From Winslowiella toletana (GTDB taxonomy: Bacteria; Pseudomonadota; Gammaproteobacteria; Enterobacterales; Enterobacteriaceae), in NCBI RefSeq assembly GCF_017875465.1, contig NZ_JAGGMQ010000001.1, positions 5,022,001 through 5,086,000 on the forward strand: DNA of 64,000 bases, read 5' to 3'. How positions within the stretch are numbered: position 1 is the stretch's first letter; each line of letters opens with the position of its first letter. The position numbers and the translations under genes are program-made. This document shows positions 58,120 through 64,000 of the stretch, one piece after another. Under the pieces are notes generated by a model that saw only the letters and a program-made list of their open reading frames with translations, was not told the origin of the DNA and searched no databases.

Positions 58120-58439
58120 CTCGCGGCTCCTTTGCTGGCAATCAGCTCGAGGGCGAAATCAAGCACGTTATCACCACGCTGCATGCCGTAATCCATCATA
58201 TTGATCACGGCGACCGGAATACCCTGTTCAGCGCCTTTTGCTTTCAGGTTATCGAGCATATATTTGATTTGCGGTCCTAACAGTACCACCTGATAGTCGG
58301 TAAAATGGTCGCCAAACTCGGTGGCGCTGTAAGCGCTAATCTCCACCGCCAGTCCACGCCGGTCGGCCTCTTCCAGCATCTTACGCACCAGTAAACTGGT
58401 CGACATCCCGGCGGAACAACAAAGCATAATTTTGTGCAT
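58116..58439 (-). CDS. PTS EIIB, lactose/cellobiose family
   Basis: A 107-aa EIIB protein with the phospho-cysteine motif 'CSAGMSTSLLV' (Cys8) at the N-terminus and the usual alpha/beta fold ('VVLLGPQIKYMLDNLK'). It passes phosphate from EIIA to the sugar bound in EIIC. First gene of the operon EIIB-EIIC-GH1-LacI. No EIIA (ChbA/LacF type) is present in the operon, so an EIIA from elsewhere must serve it. Confidence 0.93.
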   Translation of the reverse strand: MHKIMLCCSAGMSTSLLVRKMLEEADRRGLAVEISAYSATEFGDHFTDYQVVLLGPQIKYMLDNLKAKGAEQGIPVAVINMMDYGMQRGDNVLDFALELIASKGAAR

Positions 58440-58482
58440 GGTGTTTATTCCCTGTCAGTAATCCAGCCCTGAGTGGAAACGA

Positions 58483-58502
58483 TATGGAAACCGGTTTCCA
58501 TA
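58483..58502. promoter_or_regulatory. LacI-type operator before the PTS operon
   Basis: Perfect 20-bp palindrome TATGGAAACCGGTTTCCATA, 44 bases before the EIIB start. The central CG and AAACCGGTTT core are classic for LacI/GalR proteins. An extra half-like TGGAAACGATA lies just to its left (58473-58483). Confidence 0.88.
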
Positions 58503-58671
58503 GATGCTGCGCAATTATGCGAGCAGCTTCAAGAAATGCCGCTACTTACCATAACAGGATGTGAAATACATCACGAAGACTTATGCAATCAGGAACGATG
58601 ATTGCCGCAGCAGCGTCTCATTTCAGCAGGTGGCGCCAGCAAAATTGCTGGCGCTGATTAACCGCTCCCTG

Positions 58672-60255
58672 TTACCTCGGCGCGCCGCTATGTTTGCCAG
58701 TCAGCCGCGACAGCAAATGCTGACGGTCAATCTTGCCATTTGGCGTTAACGGCAGCTGGCTGACCACCTGCATCTGCGGCAGCATATAGTCAGGTAAACG
58801 CTGTTCAAGCCACAGCGCCATCTCCGTTTTACTGAATGCATCAGGGGTATTCGGTACAATAAAGGCCACCAGTCGTGGTTCTGCACTGGTTTGCCTAACC
58901 ACACAGACCACAGCGGCCTGTAACAACCTGCTTTCCAGTAACTGAAACTCAATCTCTTCAATTTCAACACGATGGCCGCGAATTTTAATCTGGTTATCGC
59001 TGCGTCCGGCAAACATAAATACCCCGTCGCTGCGCTGCCAGCCCAGATCGCCACTGTCATACAGACGCATGGATTGCACGTGCCCCTTCATGCTGACCAG
59101 AATAAACTTCTGCATATTGATGTCCGGTCGCTGCCAGTAGCCACGCGCTAACCCTTCACCGCCAAGCCAGATATTGCCAATCGCGCCGGGGGCTACCGGC
59201 TGTCGCTGATCATCCAGAATAGCCGCGCTGGTGTTATTAATCGGCAGACCAATGGGCACTTCGCCGCTGAGCGAGGTGCAGAGCGTCAGATCGTGATAAA
59301 GCGCAAATACCGTACACTCCGTCGGGCCATATACCGCCAGCAGATGACGTGGTCGCGCCGCCTCCAGCACTTTATTTAGCATCGCCGGATTGATGGCTTC
59401 ACCGCCTACCAGCAGATAGTTCATATAGCGGAAGGCGCGTGGACAGGTGGCGGTAAGCAGATTAAAGCGCGCGGTGGTGATAAACATAATGCTGACTGAA
59501 TATTGCTGAAGTGCGGTTTCAAAACGCCAGGGGTCCGCGATCGTCTCTTTGCCTATCAGCACCATGGCGGCGCCATTCAGTAAGGCGCCCCAGACTTCAA
59601 ACAGCGAGGCGTCAAAAGAGGGACTGGCAATCGCCGCCAGCCGATCCTTAGCGGTAATAACAACATAATGGCTGTTAACCACCAGACGAATAATGCCCCT
59701 GGCTTCAATTTCCACCGCTTTTGCCTGGCCAGTGGAACCAGAGGTGAATAACAGATGAGTACGGTGAGTGAGCTGCCCGTCAAAACAGGTTAACGACAGC
59801 TCCTCCGGTGCATGGTCGGCGATATTATCCAGCAGCACCGATTCAGCAACGGACCACGGGCGTTGCCATTGCTGGTCGGTAATAATCAGACTGATATGCA
59901 GATCCTGCAGCATATGACGAAGGCATTGCTCAGGCAGCGTGGGATCGAGCGGCACGCAACTGCCGCCTGCCCATAAAATAGCAATCTGGCTAATGATTTG
60001 CTTAATACCTGGCGGTAATAAGATCGCCACCGGTTGTTCCTGTCGCAGATCTTTTTCACGCAAATATATTGCCAGCGATTGGGCGCGCCGTGCCAGTTCA
60101 GCATAACTTATCGTCTGATCTGCGGTGATGATTGCAGGATGTTGTGGATTAATTTCAACTTGCTGCAAAAATAGCGCAATCAGGCCTTTATCATGGGGAT
60201 AGTAGGATGAGTGGCCTATATTAAGTATATCCGTGCGGACAGTATATTTTTCCAT
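58672..60255 (-). CDS. Stand-alone NRPS-type adenylation enzyme
   Basis: A 527-aa amino-acid adenylation domain without carrier or condensation domain. Core motifs seen: A3 'LFTSGSTGQAKAVEI', A4 'FDASLFEVWGALLNGA', A5 'AVYGPTECTVFA', A6/A7 'GEGLARGYW' and 'LYDSGDLG', A8 'GRSDNQIKIRGHRVEIEEIE', A10 'PLTPNGKIDRQHLL' with the catalytic Lys. The Asp in A4 that usually binds the alpha-amino group is present, so an amino acid substrate is likely; an eye alignment to GrsA gives pocket residues about D-A-F-F-L-V-V-V-F-K. ATG 60255 follows GAGGTGATTTACT. No carrier protein, PPTase or other biosynthetic gene is near. Confidence 0.9.
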   Translation of the reverse strand: MEKYTVRTDILNIGHSSYYPHDKGLIALFLQQVEINPQHPAIITADQTISYAELARRAQSLAIYLREKDLRQEQPVAILLPPGIKQIISQIAILWAGGSCVPLDPTLPEQCLRHMLQDLHISLIITDQQWQRPWSVAESVLLDNIADHAPEELSLTCFDGQLTHRTHLLFTSGSTGQAKAVEIEARGIIRLVVNSHYVVITAKDRLAAIASPSFDASLFEVWGALLNGAAMVLIGKETIADPWRFETALQQYSVSIMFITTARFNLLTATCPRAFRYMNYLLVGGEAINPAMLNKVLEAARPRHLLAVYGPTECTVFALYHDLTLCTSLSGEVPIGLPINNTSAAILDDQRQPVAPGAIGNIWLGGEGLARGYWQRPDINMQKFILVSMKGHVQSMRLYDSGDLGWQRSDGVFMFAGRSDNQIKIRGHRVEIEEIEFQLLESRLLQAAVVCVVRQTSAEPRLVAFIVPNTPDAFSKTEMALWLEQRLPDYMLPQMQVVSQLPLTPNGKIDRQHLLSRLTGKHSGAPR

Positions 60256-60412
60256 AGTAAATCACCTCAACACTCCAATGTGAAATGGCAGTATAAGGTA
60301 ATTTTTTCGCCGCAAAAGCCCCTGTTGATTATTTTTTGTGCGCGTTAAGTTTCAGAGCAATGTGCAGCATAACTGAACTATCCTGCTACTGCTGCGTGTA
60401 CATACGATGCAA

Positions 60413-62197
60413 TTAACTCTCACGTTGCTGCCACAGCAGCCAGCCTTCAACCTGTACCGATGGCAATGGACGTGAGTAGTAAAAGCCTTGCGCCTGATCA
60501 CAGCCGTAAGCGCGCAGCGAATTGGCGGTCTCTTTATCTTCCACCCCTTCAGCCAGCACCACATAGTCCAGCTCTTTCAGCATGCTGATAACGCTGCGGG
60601 CAATAATACGGCTGGCAGTGTCGCTCGCCAGCCGGTCGATTAACGAACGGTCCAGCTTGATAACGTCCATCGGGATGCGTCGCAGGTAACTGATATTGCT
60701 GTAACCGGCGCCGAAATCATCCAGCGAAATGCGAAATCCACGCAATTTCAGCATATCCAGCCCGTTTAACGCCGCACTGCTTTCCAGTACTTTTTCCGTT
60801 TCCAGGCATTCAATACCTAAATCGTCGGGCTGAAGCCCCATACGCAACATTTTCTCTTCCAGCATATCGGCAAAACCAGGGCGCGAGAAATCACTGACGG
60901 TGACATTCACCGACACCGGAATGCGTATTCCTTTATTTTTCCACTGATGCAGCTGTTTCAGGGTGTTATCAATCACCCAGTCGGTCACTTCGCTCATCAG
61001 ACTGGTCTTTTCCACCAGCGGAATAAATTTGGCGGGCGAAAGCTCACCTAATAAAGGATGCCGCCAGCGAATCAGCGCCTCAAGCCCGACGGTTTTTCCG
61101 CTTTGCAGATTCACCTTCGGCTGATATACCAGATACAAGCCACTGTTACTCTGCAGGGCAGCGGCCAGGTCATTCATCAATAAATAATCCTCATTATGCT
61201 GATTGTCGACCACGGCGTTGTATTCAAGGAAGTTCTGTCGGCTGCTAATCGCTTCGTGCAGTGCACTTACCGCCCTTCTTAAGGCTTCGGTGGCATTAAT
61301 TTCACCAGCGGTAAAACGCACCATGCCGGTAAAAACATCAAGACTGACCGAGATATCATCGGTTATTTGCGCGCGGATGCCTTCCAGTTTACTACTGACA
61401 CTGCTGCCGGTCAGCGTGCTTCCTTCGCTGACCAGTAAGGCAAAGCGTCCGGTCGCCGCCGTGTACAGCACATCACCCTGTTTCAGACGCAGACGCAGTC
61501 GCAACAACATCGCGATATCACGCAGCAACGCCTCGACGGCGTTCATCCCCAGCGTTCTCGCCATCTCATAAGCGCGCGGCATATCAATACAGTCGATTAA
61601 AATCAGCTGCTGCGGCGGCTGTTTGTCGCTTTCGGCAAGCAGTTCGATATCGCGCAGCAGGCGCTGACGATTGGGCAGCAGCGTAACAACATCAATATAG
61701 CCGGCTTTATACCACGCCTGCAGGTAGCCGGTGACCAGACTGCCAAGCAGTTCCAGCGTCTCGATATCCTTCGTCGAGAATGGGTGCGGTTTGGTATCGG
61801 TCACGCAGAAAGTGCCAATCACCGCCCCTTCTGCCGTTCGTAGCGGCACGCCGGCATAGAAACGAATCCAGGGCGCGCCAAGCGTAAGCGGGTTGCGGCT
61901 AAAACGTTCATCGCTGAGCGTGTCGTAACAAACGGTTACTTTTCCCGACTCGGCAGTATGACGGCAGAATGCATCGTTAATTGAGCTTTCGGTCAGGTCA
62001 AAATTATGTGAAACCCGAATATACTGGCGTTCATCATCAATAACCGAGACAAAACTGGCTGGAATATCAAGGACTTCACTGGCCAGCCGAATAAATTTCT
62101 GCAAAATATCATCGCGCGTGCTGTCCGTGGATTTCAGCATTTCCAGTGCGGCAATACGTTTTAATTCTTTATTGTGCTCACTTACCATTTTATGCAT
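60413..62197 (-). CDS. GAF-GGDEF(degenerate)-EAL cyclic-di-GMP protein
   Basis: About 594 aa. Layout: GAF sensor (~25-165, 'PASFVSVIDDERQYIRVSHN', 'FYAGVPLRTAEGAVIGTFCV'), a GGDEF-like domain (~170-330) whose active-site loop reads 'ATGRFALLVS' instead of GGDEF, and an EAL domain (~345-590). The EAL part keeps the catalytic set: 'GLEALIRW', 'DDFGAGYSN', 'KLDRSLID', 'EGVED'. Hence a probable c-di-GMP phosphodiesterase, with the dead cyclase domain perhaps regulatory. The start is uncertain: 62197, 62188 and 62245 are all in frame with no clear ribosome site; 62197 gives the usual short lead before the GAF domain. Confidence 0.88.
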   Translation of the reverse strand: MHKMVSEHNKELKRIAALEMLKSTDSTRDDILQKFIRLASEVLDIPASFVSVIDDERQYIRVSHNFDLTESSINDAFCRHTAESGKVTVCYDTLSDERFSRNPLTLGAPWIRFYAGVPLRTAEGAVIGTFCVTDTKPHPFSTKDIETLELLGSLVTGYLQAWYKAGYIDVVTLLPNRQRLLRDIELLAESDKQPPQQLILIDCIDMPRAYEMARTLGMNAVEALLRDIAMLLRLRLRLKQGDVLYTAATGRFALLVSEGSTLTGSSVSSKLEGIRAQITDDISVSLDVFTGMVRFTAGEINATEALRRAVSALHEAISSRQNFLEYNAVVDNQHNEDYLLMNDLAAALQSNSGLYLVYQPKVNLQSGKTVGLEALIRWRHPLLGELSPAKFIPLVEKTSLMSEVTDWVIDNTLKQLHQWKNKGIRIPVSVNVTVSDFSRPGFADMLEEKMLRMGLQPDDLGIECLETEKVLESSAALNGLDMLKLRGFRISLDDFGAGYSNISYLRRIPMDVIKLDRSLIDRLASDTASRIIARSVISMLKELDYVVLAEGVEDKETANSLRAYGCDQAQGFYYSRPLPSVQVEGWLLWQQRES

Positions 62198-62360
62198 CAC
62201 CGAAAAATATCGGGAATTAGGATTATTCCCACAGACAGGCCGCATTCAGGCCGCGGCCTGCAATAGTAACCTTTCGCAAGCAAATAGCGAGTGTTATTGC
62301 TGGCAGGATTATGTAATTTTTTGGCTAAGGGATAAAAGAGGCAGGATTGAGCAGTAAGTG

Positions 62361-62382
62361 GTGGAAGCAGCATCGCTTCCAC
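62361..62382 (-). terminator. Hairpin after the MHS transporter gene
   Basis: GTGGAAGC / GCTTCCAC stem with a 6-base loop, 16 bases beyond the stop of the minus-strand transporter gene. No T-run on that strand; assigned by position. Confidence 0.45.
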
Positions 62383-62397
62383 CTAAGGGAATAACGC

Positions 62398-63675
62398 TTA
62401 CGACAGACGACGCTGACTACGCAACAATGCCCAGCCACTCAGCAGCGCGAGGATCATCAGATAGTAGCTCGGCGCAAGGCTGGTGCCGGTCGCGGTAATC
62501 AGCAGGCTGCACACCAGCGGCGCAAAGCCACCAAATACCGTAACTGCGATGTTATAGCTAATTGCCATCCCACTGGCGCGGGTTTCCATTGGGAACAGAT
62601 CGGCCATTAACGAAGGCACCGTGGAGAAGTAGATGGATTTCAGCAACGCCATCCAGCCCACCAGCAACATCAGCGTCATTGGCGTGGTGTGATTCACTAC
62701 CAGCAAAAAAGCCGGATAGATAGTAATAATCAGCAAAATCAGGGAGCCCCACATCAGCGGAATACGCCCGACTTTTTCCGCCCATAGCCCCATCAGTGGC
62801 GTCACCACGGTCAGAATCACTCCTGCCAGCAGCGTGGCGCCGAACGCTACCGAACCCGGCAGATGCAGATTCTTTGTCGCATAGGTTGGTACATAGTTCA
62901 GCATGTAGTTAATCGCCGTGGAGATCACCATCAGACCGATAGCCAGCAGCAACAGCTCTTTCTGGCGTCCCGCCAGCGTTTTCAGCGGTGCGGCATGCTT
63001 CTCTGCCGGTTTAAAGCTGGCCGGTTCATGCAGATGGCGACGAATATAGAGCCCGACTGGACCAATAATCAGGCCAAAGGCAAACGGAATGCGCCAGCCC
63101 CACTCCTGAATTTGCGTTTCTGTTAACCATGCGGTTAAACCGAGGCCAAATGCCGATGCCATCAGAGTGCTTGCGCCCTGGGTTGCAAACTGCCAGCTGG
63201 CGATAAAGGCTTTACGCTCAGGAAAGTGCTCAACTAAAAATGCGGTAGAACTGCCGAATTCCCCGCCTGCTGAGAAACCCTGAATCAGTCGCGCCAGCAA
63301 AATCATTATCGGTGCGGCAACACCAATGGTGGCGTAAGACGGCATAAAGGTGATGATGGCGCCCCCCACCAGCATCAGGCTGATGGAAACCAGTAATGCT
63401 TTTTTGCGGCCAACCCGGTCCGCATAGTTACCCAGCACTATCGCGCCCAGCGGACGGATCAGAAAGGAGACGCCAAAACTGCCCAGCGCCAGCAATAAAG
63501 ACACTGAAGGATCCTGGCTGGGGAAAAAAGCGTGCGCAATGTAACTGGCAAAGAAGCCATATACTGCAATATCAAACCACTCCAGCGCGTTACCAATGCA
63601 GGTGGCGAACAGGGTTTTATGCAGATTCGGCTTTTCCACGCTGGCGACTGGCGCGCGCTGGCTTAATTCACTCAT
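62398..63675 (-). CDS. MFS transporter, metabolite:H+ symporter (MHS) family
   Basis: A 425-aa, 12-helix MHS-type symporter (citrate/proline/shikimate-transporter relatives). Seen: 'CIGNALEWFDIAVYGFFASYIA' in helix 1, 'LIRPLGAIVLGNYADRVGRKKAL' (motif A with the family-specific RPLG lead) and 'GFSAGGEFGSSTAFLVEHFP' in helix 4-5. It overlaps the upstream M20 peptidase gene by ATGA, suggesting import of a carboxylate or amidated compound that the peptidase hydrolyses (inference). Confidence 0.92.
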   Translation of the reverse strand: MSELSQRAPVASVEKPNLHKTLFATCIGNALEWFDIAVYGFFASYIAHAFFPSQDPSVSLLLALGSFGVSFLIRPLGAIVLGNYADRVGRKKALLVSISLMLVGGAIITFMPSYATIGVAAPIMILLARLIQGFSAGGEFGSSTAFLVEHFPERKAFIASWQFATQGASTLMASAFGLGLTAWLTETQIQEWGWRIPFAFGLIIGPVGLYIRRHLHEPASFKPAEKHAAPLKTLAGRQKELLLLAIGLMVISTAINYMLNYVPTYATKNLHLPGSVAFGATLLAGVILTVVTPLMGLWAEKVGRIPLMWGSLILLIITIYPAFLLVVNHTTPMTLMLLVGWMALLKSIYFSTVPSLMADLFPMETRASGMAISYNIAVTVFGGFAPLVCSLLITATGTSLAPSYYLMILALLSGWALLRSQRRLS

Positions 63676-64000
63676 GATTTTTCCCCTGACTGCGCCTGAT
63701 GCGCCTGATGCCGGGCGATCAACTGCGCGCCCTGCTCACCCAGATCCCACAACAATGCCGTCATCATCTGTAAACCTTCGCGGGCGATCGACTTCAGCAT
63801 ATGCTCATCAACCGCATGCTGCCCGCAGGCAGGATAGGAGTGAGGGATCCACAATGTTGGCAGGCCCAGAATGTCAGAGAACACGTCATTCGGCAGCGAA
63901 CCACCGAGATTAGGCAGCAGCGCCGGTTTTTTGCCACTGGTGGATTCCATCACCTCCAGCGCCCATGACACCAGCGGATCGGTCGGATTCAGGCGCGTGG
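63672..64000 (-). CDS. M20-family metallopeptidase (3' part)
   Basis: C-terminal ~108 residues of an M20 zinc peptidase/amidohydrolase; the gene continues past the right edge, so the start is not seen. Seen: 'LGGSLPNDVFSDILGLPTLWIP' (in parts) and 'GQHAVDEHML', where the His is the last metal ligand of M20 enzymes, as in dipeptidase/ArgE/DapE relatives. Its stop overlaps the start of the MHS transporter (ATGA), so they form one operon. Substrate unknown. Confidence 0.85.
   Translation of the reverse strand, partial: TRLNPTDPLVSWALEVMESTSGKKPALLPNLGGSLPNDVFSDILGLPTLWIPHSYPACGQHAVDEHMLKSIAREGLQMMTALLWDLGEQGAQLIARHQAHQAQSGEKS

Noticed and set aside
58561..58749. Small plus-strand frame of 62 codons before the adenylation gene end
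   Set aside because: Overlaps the 3' end of the adenylation gene on the other strand, no ribosome site and no family pattern.
58672..60255. Non-ribosomal peptide biosynthetic cluster
   Set aside because: Only a single adenylation enzyme is present; no condensation, carrier, thioesterase or PPTase gene nearby.

Overview
The window looks like chromosomal DNA of a gamma-proteobacterium of the order Enterobacterales, most like Erwiniaceae (Pantoea/Erwinia/Mixta type). This rests on close resemblance to enterobacterial SotB, OqxA/OqxB, RarA and OqxR, on the srfABC operon and on the moderately GC-rich coding style. Genus and species cannot be fixed from the sequence alone. No tRNA, rRNA, insertion sequence or CRISPR array was seen.

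Layout. 1-6968 (+): a Dpp/Opp-type ABC importer operon (binding protein, two permeases, double ATPase) coupled to a luciferase-like flavin monooxygenase, a CMD/AhpD-fold protein and a VOC protein. 7300-7968 (+): an orphan contact-dependent-inhibition module, namely a degraded RNase A-like toxin tail plus an intact CdiI-type immunity gene. 8197-16648 (-): a second Dpp/Opp-type operon (quinone-reductase-like MDR, hotdog thioesterase, Tat-exported binding protein, two permeases, two ATPases, acyl-CoA ligase). 16983-18341: a divergent pair consisting of a type III secretion stalk-like protein (SctO/SsaO-like) and a response regulator closely resembling Salmonella SsrB, with no other secretion genes near. 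18378-28343: sorbosone dehydrogenase-like lipoprotein, DUF2231 protein, Nudix hydrolase, a candidate secreted or membrane protein of 451 aa, PRISE-type reductase with a LysR regulator, a cupin regulator divergent from a BenE transporter with twin palindromic operators, and a sigma-54 activator of AcoR type. 28377-29763: 2,3-butanediol dehydrogenase with a sigma-54 promoter and twin activator sites. 29764-38051: an orphan Tai4-type immunity protein, the srfABC operon, and a barstar/barnase pair. 38207-44669: rarA, oqxAB and oqxR, with two small unknown genes inserted between oqxB and oqxR. 45009-47823: an accessory stretch with a GST carrying a large internal deletion, an AT-rich gene of 372 aa and a gene remnant. 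47824-64000: regulators and transporters (MmyB-like XRE, DHA2 MFS, cytochrome b561, SotB), tandem DUF1471 proteins, TetR, a LacI-regulated beta-glucoside PTS/GH1 operon, a stand-alone adenylation enzyme, a GAF-GGDEF(degenerate)-EAL protein, and an MHS transporter with an M20 peptidase running off the right edge.

How parts may work together. The most coherent theme is virulence/competition cargo. The SsrB-like regulator, the SctO-like protein, SrfABC (named in Salmonella as SsrB-regulated factors) and two uncharacterised candidate effectors share one window, and three toxin-immunity relics or pairs (CdiA-CT/CdiI, Tai4, barnase/barstar) lie among them. The regulatory link is an inference. A second clear circuit is acoR-like regulator to sigma-54 promoter to bdhA. 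A third is rarA-oqxAB-oqxR multidrug efflux.
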